Program-made: the position numbers and the translations under genes
In this document: positions 14,326 through 21,463 of the stretch, in pieces
Layout of the letters: the number at the start of each line of letters is the position of its first letter
Position numbering within the stretch: the first letter of the stretch is position 1
From: an uncultured Collinsella sp.
GTDB lineage: Bacteria; Actinomycetota; Coriobacteriia; Coriobacteriales; Coriobacteriaceae
Reading direction: 5' to 3'
Assembly: GCA_900552425.1 (NCBI GenBank)
Contig: URZR01000005.1
Location: 1 to 23,102 of the forward strand
Length of the DNA stretch: 23,102 nt
Notes under the pieces: model-generated
Database searches by the model: none
What the model was told of the DNA's origin: nothing
Seen by the model: only the letters and a program-made list of their open reading frames with translations

Positions 14326-15024
14326 TTACTCCTCGTCTTCGGCGTCGTCAGATTTTTTAACGCTAGCACGCTTCTTCTTTTTGGAGAGATCCAGGCCAAA
14401 ACGTTTAACAAGCATTTCGCAAATCTCGCTCGAACGGGCCTTGAGATAGCTGCCCTTGCCGTTTTCGGCGTCGAACTTAAGGCGCAGCGCGAGCTTCTCG
14501 GCAACCTCGGCGTCGATCTCACCCTGGCAAAACTCGTACAGGCAACCGAGCATGTCGCGATACTCAAGGTCGCCGTGGTAGCACTGGATGGCCTCGTCCA
14601 GGATGGACCAAGCCTCGCGCGAACGCTCGACACTCGTGGCGCCCCACACGCACAGCAGGCGGAAGGCGGCATAGCGCAGCGTGGAGGAGATCTCGTCGAA
14701 CAGTGCGGTCTCGGCGCCCTCAAAGGCATCGCCCAGCTGCTCGGGGCAGGTGGTGGCGAGCGCCGTCAGGGCATCGAGGGCCTCCCAGCGGGTCTGCGCC
14801 TCGGGGCGGTCGAGCGCCTCGATCAGCGCGGGTACGCAGGGCACGACGCGCTGCGGATCGCGCTCGGCAAGCAGGTGCAGCACGCGGGCGGCAAACTGGC
14901 GGATGCGGCGCGTGGGGCAGCCGAGCTCCTGGACCAGACGGTCGACGGCGTTCTCGTTCTCCTCTGCCAGCTGAAGCTGTGCCAGCTCCTCATCGGTGAG
15001 CTGTTCGTCTTTATTATCTGCCAT
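14326..15024 (-). CDS. HEAT-repeat-like protein of unknown function
   Basis: The 232-residue, probably all-helical cytoplasmic protein has no signal or membrane segment. Residues about 27-130 contain paired amphipathic helices with the DxxxxVRxxAxxxL rhythm of HEAT-like repeats (RRIRQFAARVLHLLA, VPALIEALDRPEAQTRWEALDALTALA, ISSTLRYAAFRLLCVWG). The C-terminus is Lys-rich then acidic (KKKKRASVKKSDDAEDEE). HEAT proteins are scaffolds, and no partner can be named. It sits directly before icd, with its stop forming part of the icd ribosome binding site. It lies 15 bases after the small membrane protein gene, so tight co-translation is likely. Confidence 0.8.
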   Translation of the reverse strand: MADNKDEQLTDEELAQLQLAEENENAVDRLVQELGCPTRRIRQFAARVLHLLAERDPQRVVPCVPALIEALDRPEAQTRWEALDALTALATTCPEQLGDAFEGAETALFDEISSTLRYAAFRLLCVWGATSVERSREAWSILDEAIQCYHGDLEYRDMLGCLYEFCQGEIDAEVAEKLALRLKFDAENGKGSYLKARSSEICEMLVKRFGLDLSKKKKRASVKKSDDAEDEE

Positions 15025-15039
15025 AGTTACCTCTTCTTA

Positions 15040-15468
15040 CTATTTCTTAGCGTGCTTGCCAGCACCCTTGCTGTCATCGGTGACCGAGATGAGCTGTCGG
15101 TCGGCCGCGCCATTGCGACGTGCACGGCGGCGTTCCTCGGCATCGCCCGCGTCGGCGGCGGCGCGGTGAGCCTTGTTGACGTTAAAGACCTCGTCGTGCT
15201 TGCGCCACGGGCCGACGGACTCGCCAAAGCTCATCTTAAGGCCGGCGATAAAGCCGCCGAGCCAACCGATCGGCGCAAACTGCACCAGCGGGAACAGCGA
15301 AAACACCCAGGTCAGTAGGACGACTGCCGCCGCTCCCGCAAAGTTGGCAATCCAGTAGTCGCGCTTGGTGATGACGCGCTTTTCGCACGCCCACTGGCCG
15401 CACAAAAAGCCAATGTAAATCGCAAAGAGAAAGAGCACCAGCGCAAGCACCACGAACGTCCAGCTCAT
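15040..15468 (-). CDS. Small membrane protein of unknown function
   Basis: I choose the ATG at 15468 (142 residues, MSWTFVVL), which follows GGGGAG and begins five bases after the stop of the upstream dehydrogenase. The protein has two clear hydrophobic segments, about residues 3-23 and 37-62. A third amphipathic stretch (PIGWLGGFIAGLKMSFG) may lie on the membrane. The last 55 residues are charged and cytoplasmic in style (EERRRARRNG, ending GAGKHAKK). I do not recognise a family. Its place between the dehydrogenase and the HEAT gene makes it part of the four-gene icd operon. Confidence 0.8.
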   Translation of the reverse strand: MSWTFVVLALVLFLFAIYIGFLCGQWACEKRVITKRDYWIANFAGAAAVVLLTWVFSLFPLVQFAPIGWLGGFIAGLKMSFGESVGPWRKHDEVFNVNKAHRAAADAGDAEERRRARRNGAADRQLISVTDDSKGAGKHAKK

Positions 15469-15473
15469 GGGCG

Positions 15474-16553
15474 CTACTCCCCGTGATGGTGGCCGCAGCA
15501 GCACTCGTGGCCGTCGTCATGGCCGTGACCGCCGCAGCACTCGTGGTCCTCACCGTGGTGGTGACCACAACCGCACTCGTAGTCGTCGCCATGCTCGCCG
15601 CAAGCGCAGCCGTCCTCGTGAGCACCGTGCTCCTCGGGGCGATACTGCGACCAGTCCAGACCGGCGGCGATGGCGTCGGCCTCCTCCTTGTAGAGGACCG
15701 TGATGGCCTGGGTGCCCAGCTTGGCGCCACCGATGGCGTCGAGCATGTCGTAGAGCGTAAAGGCCACGTCGGCGCCGGGCAGCGCAAGCTCGCGGTCGTC
15801 GGCATAGGCGAGCGCCAGGCGCAGGTCCTTAATGAAGTGCTCGACCATAAAGCCGGGCTTGTAGTCGCCGTCAAGCGCCTTGGGTGCCAGGCTCTCCATG
15901 GCGCCGGACTTGCCGGTGCCGCCCAGGATCATCTGACGGGTCTTCTCCAGATCAAGGCCGCTCAGCTCGGCAAACGCCAGCGCATCGGCCATGCCGACCA
16001 TGCAGGCGCCCAGCGACACCTGGTTGGCAAGCTTGGCAGCCTGGCCCTTGCCGGCGCCATCGAAGCAGCAGATGGTTGCCGCGAAGGTGGAAAGGATGTC
16101 GCGGACCGGCGCGATGTCGTTCTCGGTGGCGCCCACGATAGCCGTGAGCGTGCCGGCGATAGCACCCGACTCGCCGCCGGTGACGGGGCAGTCAAACGCC
16201 ATGCGGCCGGAAACCTGGGCGGCCTCGGCAATGTCGCGCGCGAGCTCGGGCGAGCTCGTGGTGAGGTCGATCAAGACCGCACCCGGCTTGGTGCACGCGA
16301 GCAGGCCATCGCCCGCCAGGTAGAGCTCCTCGACCTCGGAGGGATAGCCCACCATGGTAAAGACGACATCGGCGTTCGCCGCGGCATCTGCCGGCGTATC
16401 GGCCCAGACGGCACCGCGCTCGATAAGCGCGGCGGCCTTGGACTTGGTGCGGTTGTTGACCGTGACGGGATAGCCGGCGTCCAGAATGTGGCCGGCGATG
16501 GGGGCACCCATGATTCCGGTGCCGATAAATGCGACAGAGAGCTTGTTTGCCAT
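15474..16553 (-). CDS. 3-hydroxyisobutyrate dehydrogenase-family oxidoreductase with His/Cys-rich tail
   Basis: The first about 300 residues are a beta-hydroxyacid dehydrogenase. They show a Rossmann motif FIGTGIMGAPIAGHIL (9-24), the substrate loop DCPVTGG (near 120), the catalytic Lys in KGQAAKLANQ (about 168-177) and the helix VEHFIKDLRLALAYA. Likely reactions are NAD(P)-linked reduction of tartronate, glyoxylate or succinate semialdehyde, or oxidation of a 3-hydroxyacid. The context does not decide. Residues 307-359 are an added tail of 53 residues with 13 His and 9 Cys, including two near-repeats of a DxxECxCGHHHGE type. Family members normally end near residue 290-300. The tail could bind Ni, Zn or Cu. 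AAAGGAAAGG precedes the ATG. It is the first gene of the operon that ends with icd. Confidence 0.9.
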   Translation of the reverse strand: MANKLSVAFIGTGIMGAPIAGHILDAGYPVTVNNRTKSKAAALIERGAVWADTPADAAANADVVFTMVGYPSEVEELYLAGDGLLACTKPGAVLIDLTTSSPELARDIAEAAQVSGRMAFDCPVTGGESGAIAGTLTAIVGATENDIAPVRDILSTFAATICCFDGAGKGQAAKLANQVSLGACMVGMADALAFAELSGLDLEKTRQMILGGTGKSGAMESLAPKALDGDYKPGFMVEHFIKDLRLALAYADDRELALPGADVAFTLYDMLDAIGGAKLGTQAITVLYKEEADAIAAGLDWSQYRPEEHGAHEDGCACGEHGDDYECGCGHHHGEDHECCGGHGHDDGHECCCGHHHGE

Positions 16554-16651
16554 GAAGCCTTTCCTTTTGGGTTGGGTGTTATTACCAGGTTGAATACTCG
16601 GTGCCAGCGTTTGGGCTGTGAGTTGGGATCGATTACGGCCGCGTTACTTGC

Positions 16652-17605
16652 CTACTGACCGCGCACGCGGCGGGCGATGCGGTCGGAAAGCGACGCCTTG
16701 TCGGCGCGGTTCTTACCCCAAAACGCGCAGGCCACCATGCCGGGGCCCACGTGCGAGCCGATGGTAGGACCGACGGAGCTGCGAATGATCGTGACGTCGG
16801 CGCAGCCCTCCTCCTTGCGGATGGCGGCTTCGAGCCAGTCGCCGTCCTTTTCGGCATCGGCCGTCATAATGGCGATGGGCATGGTGCGATCGGGCACATA
16901 GTTCTCGCGGAACGACTTGAGAATGGACTTGAGCGCCTTCTTGCGACCGCGGTTGACGCCGATCAGCGACAGCGAGCCGGCCAGGTCGTAGGACAGCTCG
17001 GGTTTGACGTCGAGCTTTGCCGTGAGCTGTGCCGCCGCGGGCGGAATGCGGCCGCCGGCAGCCAGCGCGTCGAAGCTCTCGAGCGTAAAGTAGCCGTGCA
17101 CGTAGGTCTTGGCCTCGTTTGCCCAATCGACCAGCTGCTTGGCGGTCAGTCCCGCCGAACGCTGGCGCACGGCCTCGAGCGCCAAGAGCTCGCCGGTCGC
17201 GCAGGGCAGGGCGTTGTCGACCACGTACAGCTCAAAGTTGGGATACTCGGCGCACACGGTGTCCGCCGCCTGGCACGCGGAGTTGTAGCTCGACGACAGC
17301 GCCGAGGTAAAGCACAGGTAGACCGTGGGCGTGCCCTCTTTGGCGCACTCGGTAAAGAACTCGATATAGCGACCGAGCGACACAGCCGAGGTGGACACGC
17401 GGGCGCCGGCGCGCATGCGGTCGTAGAACTCCTTGGGTGTGATGCTCGACCAGATGTCATCCGTGCGCTCCTCGCCATCGATAATGAAGGGGAAACCCAA
17501 GATATCGACATCGAGGTTCGCGGCGACCTCGGGGCTAAAGTCGCAGCAGGTATCGACGACGATGCGGCAACGGTCCGAATGACCGGCGGATGCGGCCTTG
17601 TCCAT
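16652..17605 (-). CDS. DegV family fatty-acid-binding protein
   Basis: This 317-residue DegV protein would present a bound fatty acid to the fatty acid kinase FakA. The ATG at 17605 is preferred (AAGGAG eight bases upstream); a TTG one codon earlier is also in frame. Landmarks are the IVVDTCCD start (16-23), STSAVSLGRYIEFF (about 71-84, where the lipid head-group Thr/Ser residues lie), FTSALSSSYNSA (about 99-110), and SVGPTIGSHVGPGMVACAFWG (about 278-298). The usual length is 280-290, so this one has a short N-terminal extension. It begins only 18 bases after the hpf terminator, so its promoter must lie before that hairpin or it relies on readthrough. Its fatty acid is unknown. Confidence 0.92.
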   Translation of the reverse strand: MDKAASAGHSDRCRIVVDTCCDFSPEVAANLDVDILGFPFIIDGEERTDDIWSSITPKEFYDRMRAGARVSTSAVSLGRYIEFFTECAKEGTPTVYLCFTSALSSSYNSACQAADTVCAEYPNFELYVVDNALPCATGELLALEAVRQRSAGLTAKQLVDWANEAKTYVHGYFTLESFDALAAGGRIPPAAAQLTAKLDVKPELSYDLAGSLSLIGVNRGRKKALKSILKSFRENYVPDRTMPIAIMTADAEKDGDWLEAAIRKEEGCADVTIIRSSVGPTIGSHVGPGMVACAFWGKNRADKASLSDRIARRVRGQ

Positions 17606-17623
17606 CAAAGCGACTCCTTACGT

Positions 17624-17655
17624 AAAAAGGCGGCCACCCGCATGGGATGGCCGCC
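17624..17655 (-). terminator. Terminator of hpf
   Basis: An 8-bp stem (GGCGGCCA 17629-17636 with TGGCCGCC 17648-17655), extended by CCC/GGG, is followed on the minus strand by five T. It lies 29 bases after the hpf stop and 18 bases before the degV ATG. Confidence 0.85.
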
Positions 17656-17684
17656 AACCGTTAACTCATGCAAGTTAACGTATT

Positions 17685-18269
17685 TTACTCGTCAAGTGTT
17701 TCGATGCGGGGCTTGATGATGCCATATCCACCATTCTTACGGTGATACACCACATTGATGAGACCGGTCGTCGCGTTCTCGAACACGTAGAAGTCGTGGC
17801 CCAGCAGATCGGTCTGCACCAGCGCCTGCTCCTCAGTCATCGGGGTGACGTCGATAACCTTCTCGCGGACGAGCAGGTCGTCCTCCTCCTCGGGCAGCAG
17901 CAGGTCGGCCAGATCCTCGACGCGCTCGACCGGCGCGACATCCGCGGCGCTGGCACCGCCCTGGCGGTTGTCCACGACCTTGGTCTTGAACTTACGCAGC
18001 TGGCGGGTGACCTTATCGGCGGAGAGGTCGATGGCGGCGTACATATCTGCACCGTGCTCGGCAACGCGAATCACCGAACCGCGGGCACGAACCGTAACCT
18101 CGACGATTGCCGGGTTGGGGTTCGAGGGGTTCTTCTCATAGCGAAGTACAACGTCGACCGTCATGGGCTCGATATCGAAAACCTTGAGCGCCTCGCCGAT
18201 CTTCTCATCCACATGCGCACGCAGAGCATCGGTTACCGTCGTCTTGCGTCCAGAAACCTTGATATCCAT
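17685..18269 (-). CDS. hpf: Ribosome hibernation promoting factor, long form
   Basis: The ATG at 18269 (194 residues, MDIKVSGRKTTVT) is chosen; GGAG lies six bases upstream and the start matches the family. The N-terminal S30AE domain (about 1-100) binds the 30S decoding site, with YEKNPSNPNPAIVEVTV and the DMYAAIDLSADKVTRQLRKFK segment visible. An acidic linker (about 110-140) leads to the C-terminal dimerisation domain (about 140-190; GHDFYVFEN, NVVYHRKNGGYGIIKP). That second domain marks the long form that pairs 70S ribosomes into 100S dimers. It is monocistronic or weakly linked to degV. The 216 bases upstream contain an 8-bp inverted repeat that might be regulatory. Confidence 0.95.
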   Translation of the reverse strand: MDIKVSGRKTTVTDALRAHVDEKIGEALKVFDIEPMTVDVVLRYEKNPSNPNPAIVEVTVRARGSVIRVAEHGADMYAAIDLSADKVTRQLRKFKTKVVDNRQGGASAADVAPVERVEDLADLLLPEEEDDLLVREKVIDVTPMTEEQALVQTDLLGHDFYVFENATTGLINVVYHRKNGGYGIIKPRIETLDE

Positions 18270-18485
18270 ACGTGGCTCCAATCTGCCTCGGGGACTTACT
18301 GTACTGGCTATGTACCCATTGCCGTGCATTTAATCACGCGGATTCCCAAAGACCCGAATAACGATTGCTTGATACCGCATACCGAAGTCTCGCACTTTTC
18401 TGTGGCAAAGTGCGCTATAGGAGGGAGCCAGCGACTTTGTATTTGGTCCCGAAAATTGGCTTTGACCTGCTGGTTTTATAGAGAT
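18270..18485. other. Non-coding upstream region of hpf
   Basis: No gene is supported in these 216 bases. A perfect 8-bp inverted repeat with an 8-base loop (CGCACTTT 18391-18398, AAAGTGCG 18407-18414) lies about 120 bases before the hpf ATG and lacks a T tract on either side, so it is not a standard terminator. I could not place a convincing promoter by eye. Confidence 0.5.
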
Positions 18486-18520
18486 GAAAAAGCCGGGCTC
18501 CCCTATTGGGAAAGCCCGGC
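18486..18520 (-). terminator. Terminator of the substrate-binding lipoprotein gene
   Basis: A stem with AGCCGGGCT at 18491-18499 and AGCCCGGC at 18513-18520, plus an inner C/G stem, is followed on the minus strand by five T. Between it and the stop codon lies another hairpin (18544-18572; GGCGTCTC...GAGACGCC with a two-base bulge), so the 3' end carries two hairpins in a row. Confidence 0.8.
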
Positions 18521-18586
18521 AGTGCGTGTTGAAACCGTGAAGAGGCGTCTCTCCTAGCGCATAGGAGACGCCACCCCTAGCAATAA

Positions 18587-19612
18587 CTAGCTATTAAGCT
18601 TGTTAATGTCGTCGTCGGTGATGGTGTCTTCCTGGCTGGACGATTTGTCTTCGGAGGATGCGGTCTCATTGTTGGAATCGGAGGACTCGCTGCCGGAGGA
18701 CGTGGTCTCACTGGACTCAGAGTCGCCCGGCTGCACGTTAGCGCCCGAAACCGTCTTAGTGGTGAGGTCGTAGGGAATCTGGCCGTACCAGACGCAGTGA
18801 ACCGCCTCGAGCGTGCCGTCGACCGTGATGTCGTCGAGGGCATCACTCACGGCACGGCACAGTTCGTCATTGGACGAGAGGCCCGCAACACCAAGCGTCG
18901 AGGGCGCCTCGAGCGCACCGACATAGGAGACCTCGCTCATCAGGCGTGCAAGATAGCCGCCGGCTGTGGAGTCGCAGATCACATAGTCGACCTCGCCAGA
19001 CTCGAGCGCCTCAAAGCACTCGTTAATGTTGGAGTAGGTCTTTTGGTTGGCGGTGATGCTCTGCTTAGCAAGCGCCTCCTGCGAGGCCGAGGACATCTGG
19101 ACACCCAGAGTAGACGTGTTAAGGGTATCGGTGGAAACGCTTAGCGACCCACCATCGCTGGTTTTACCGAACACGGAAGCGGCATCGTACAGGCAGGTGC
19201 CGAGCGAGCTAACGTCCCCGTCCGTGGAGTTGATCTCGCCGATAAAGATATCAGCCTTTTTGTCGCCGAGCGCGGAACCTGCCGAGGACGCATCGACAAA
19301 GGCGACCTTAAGGCCCATGCGGCTTGCGAGGGCGCGGGCAGCATCGACTGCATACCCCGTAAGCTCGCCGTCGGCGCCCTGCATTGCCTGCGGCGCATCG
19401 GAAGTATCGAGGGCGACCGTCAGGGTTCCGGGAGTGACCAGGGCATCGTCCGACACCGCCGGCGTGACGGTCTCGTACTCGATCTGGTCGATCGTGGGAG
19501 TCGTGAACGTAGACAGCGGGTTGAACGCGCATCCGCTCAGGCCCAAAACGGCAATGACCGCTGCGGTCCCAGCACCCAACCGAGCCGCGTGCATCAAGCT
19601 GCCCCTCACCAT
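18587..19612 (-). CDS. Lipoprotein of the amino-acid-type solute-binding family (SBP_bac_3)
   Basis: With the start at 19612 the protein has 341 residues and a lipoprotein signal: LGLSGC gives the lipid-bearing Cys28. An alternative ATG at 19594 (GAGGGG seven bases upstream) leaves a shorter signal that still ends at the same Cys. Residues about 60-285 show the two-lobe solute-binding fold: PGTLTVALDTSDAPQA, GYAVDAARALASRMG, IFIGEIN, a lobe crossing around SNINECFEALESGEVDYVICDS, and a closing DALDDITVDGTLEAVHCVWYG. The last about 45 residues are a Ser/Glu/Asp-rich tail (SESSETTSSGSESSDSNNE), probably disordered. No permease or ATPase gene is adjacent, so the transporter partner is encoded elsewhere or the protein is an orphan receptor. 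Ligand is unknown. Confidence 0.82.
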   Translation of the reverse strand: MVRGSLMHAARLGAGTAAVIAVLGLSGCAFNPLSTFTTPTIDQIEYETVTPAVSDDALVTPGTLTVALDTSDAPQAMQGADGELTGYAVDAARALASRMGLKVAFVDASSAGSALGDKKADIFIGEINSTDGDVSSLGTCLYDAASVFGKTSDGGSLSVSTDTLNTSTLGVQMSSASQEALAKQSITANQKTYSNINECFEALESGEVDYVICDSTAGGYLARLMSEVSYVGALEAPSTLGVAGLSSNDELCRAVSDALDDITVDGTLEAVHCVWYGQIPYDLTTKTVSGANVQPGDSESSETTSSGSESSDSNNETASSEDKSSSQEDTITDDDINKLNS

Positions 19613-20091
19613 GTCCACTACCCTGCCTTCTGTGTCGTATACAATCCGTGCGTTGCGCGGAATATCAGGTTGTTCCCACCAGCTGACCTGGTATTTGACC
19701 CCACACTTGCGCACCGGAGCGTTTGCTCAACCGCCGCGACGGCATCACTACTAGCCCGCTCGCCCGCGAGGCACCTATTGCCCCATAAGAATAAAACGGA
19801 CGGTACGGCTTACTTCTAGGACGCGCCATGATCGCGCCGCGCGCACGCGGTCGCTTACGTGGATCCCTTTGACCGCGTCTGTCTTGGACTAGGACGGGCA
19901 TTTCGTCCGTCCGCAACCACAGCCTGGTAGGAACGAAGCGCATTATAGCTAAGTTCAAGCTAAAGTTTAAGGTTAGGGGCGTTATTCGCATCGCGAGTAC
20001 AGATTTCGCAGGTCAGGACGGGCCGCACGCGCTCTGATTAAGCCCGTCGCTCCCCTATGGAAAGCCCCAACACACCCGTCTTAGGGCGCCG
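19613..20091. other. Non-coding stretch upstream of the lipoprotein gene
   Basis: I see no convincing gene. On the minus strand a perfect TATAAT lies at 19942-19947, with TTAAAC 17 bases before it. This could start a leader of about 320 bases running to the lipoprotein gene. A second, weaker candidate -10 (TATACG) lies near 19640. A 6-bp hairpin (GGACGG/CCGTCC) is formed near 19894-19914. Short basic frames exist (for example 54 codons from 19829) but lack ribosome binding sites. I tested by eye for tmRNA, RNase P and SRP RNA hallmarks and found none. Confidence 0.45.
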
Positions 20092-20308
20092 TGGCCAAAA
20101 AATAGCAAATATGAGTACTGTTACCAATTTAGTAGCAGGAGTTTTTGGCTCTGCAAGCTGTTTTCACGCTCTATAACGTCAGATTGATGCCAGGATATTC
20201 CACATTTGTTTAATAATTTTCTAATTTACGCCATCTTCCAGTCCCAAAATCCCTGATTTTGCTGTTACTGAATTTGTAGCAGTACTCATATTTGCTATAT
20301 TTTGGCCA
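20092..20308. repeat. 217-bp element bounded by 47-bp imperfect inverted repeats
   Basis: The left arm (20092-20138, starting TGGCCAAAA) and the right arm (20262-20308, ending TTTTGGCCA) pair over 47 positions with five mismatches. Each arm contains its own small hairpin (CTGTTAC...GTAGCAG). Just inside the right arm is a perfect 7-bp palindrome (CAAAATC 20245-20251, GATTTTG 20255-20261). The interior is AT-rich and has no reading frame. The layout suggests a miniature inverted-repeat element (MITE) or a dispersed structured repeat. No target-site duplication is obvious. Confidence 0.75.
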
Positions 20309-20342
20309 AAGCATATATCCAACCCCCTGTTTCAGAGCATTG

Positions 20343-21452
20343 TTAGGCGGGTTTAAGCCCAAAACACGCCCGCAACGTGTTAAATAGCGCCTCTTGTTTC
20401 TTTCTGCGAGCGTCAACACGGTTGCGATATCGCTTACTCATGCGCTGGTGGATGCGCCATGCGAGCGCTTCCATCGCTTCCATGTCGCAGAGCATTTCGT
20501 TGTTAACCGTCGCGACCTCGATTCCCATAGTAATCAAGCCCGTGTTGCGTTTTTCATCATGGATACGTCCCCTCCGGGAGGAATGGCCCAGCTCACCGTT
20601 GTATTCCAGGTCAAACTGGGCTGCTTCCTGATACGCATCGCAAACTGCATGCGGCATCCCCGAGATTGCCTGCGCACGGTCATCGAACTCGATCTTGTAG
20701 TCGGTCTTAAAGGGACCGCAGGCAAATCCGCCATAGGAAAACGGAAGCGAAAACAGAGCGAGCATGATGCACTCCATGGGCGAGCGCAGATTTTCTGACA
20801 GGTAGGGACACAGGCGCAGCAGCTGTTTGGCCACATTCCCCTTGCATGCCGCGAGGTAATCTACCAGGCAATCGGGTGTCAGCACGGACTCGACCTCAAA
20901 GTAACCGACATCTGGCGGCTGGTCTTTGTCCTTTGCCAATTTGTTCACGACAGGCGATGTGTAGGGAGGTAGATACTGCCCGCGGTCACTCAGCGAAATC
21001 TTAGAGCACAGCTCCTGGGCCAGGGCAAATGCCTGGATACAGCCGACCTCGCGGGCGACGGCAACACAAAGGGCCTCGGGAGATAGACTGTACACCCCTG
21101 GTTCCACCTCTAGAATCGAGCCGGCGGGCAACCCAGAGCATACGGACCAGCCCACGCCAGGCATGCGGCGGCGCTGCGCCGCAGATCCCACCAGCAAGCA
21201 AAGATCTTCTTGCACCTCGCCGCTTGCGGCCCCAATCCGCACCAAGTCGGGAAGATAGATGTCCTCGATCGAGGGCGACGACGCGCGCAGCACACGGCAC
21301 TCTTCATCGGGACTGAGGTCCCTCCAGCTGATGTAACCCATTTGTCGGCGCTCGGCGCGCATCATGCGTAGCGCCGAGGCGCCCGTCAGAATTACGGAAG
21401 CAGCCAGCTGCTCGCTTGCAGGCTTGCCACGCTGCCCGATCTTTATTGCCAT
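20343..21452 (-). CDS. Unknown protein with DUF559/Vsr-like nuclease C-terminus
   Basis: The ATG at 21452 (369 residues) lies 11 bases after the comF stop, with GGGGTGG upstream. A TTG six codons earlier is also in frame and would overlap comF. Residues about 60-200 contain segments such as SGLPAGSILEVEPGVYSLSPEAL that recall AbiEi-type winged-helix proteins. Residues about 280-345 read FDLEYNGELGHSS, then DEKRN, then LITMGIEVATVNN. This D-x-E-Y-x-G ... D-x-K/R-x-x-x-L ... G-x-x-V-x-x-V pattern is typical of DUF559 and the very-short-patch-repair-like PD-(D/E)XK fold (Asp281, Glu283, Asp299 and Lys301 are candidates). Proteins of this build are common in actinobacteria and have no settled role. 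The basic C-terminus ends near LRACFGLKPA. The function here is inferred only. Confidence 0.72.
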   Translation of the reverse strand: MAIKIGQRGKPASEQLAASVILTGASALRMMRAERRQMGYISWRDLSPDEECRVLRASSPSIEDIYLPDLVRIGAASGEVQEDLCLLVGSAAQRRRMPGVGWSVCSGLPAGSILEVEPGVYSLSPEALCVAVAREVGCIQAFALAQELCSKISLSDRGQYLPPYTSPVVNKLAKDKDQPPDVGYFEVESVLTPDCLVDYLAACKGNVAKQLLRLCPYLSENLRSPMECIMLALFSLPFSYGGFACGPFKTDYKIEFDDRAQAISGMPHAVCDAYQEAAQFDLEYNGELGHSSRRGRIHDEKRNTGLITMGIEVATVNNEMLCDMEAMEALAWRIHQRMSKRYRNRVDARRKKQEALFNTLRACFGLKPA

Positions 21453-21463
21453 CTGAACCACCC

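Noticed and set aside
13624..15318. A 564-codon open frame on the plus strand
   Set aside because: It is the exact antisense of icd, the HEAT gene and the membrane protein gene, all of which have clear motifs or coupled starts. Long antisense frames are common in GC-rich DNA.
19613..19714. Upstream GTG start for the lipoprotein
   Set aside because: It has no ribosome binding site and would bury the lipoprotein signal 34 residues inside the protein.
19665..19991. A 108-codon minus-strand frame upstream of the lipoprotein
   Set aside because: There is no ribosome binding site at either Met, the frame is very Arg-rich, and it overlaps the candidate promoter region of the next gene.
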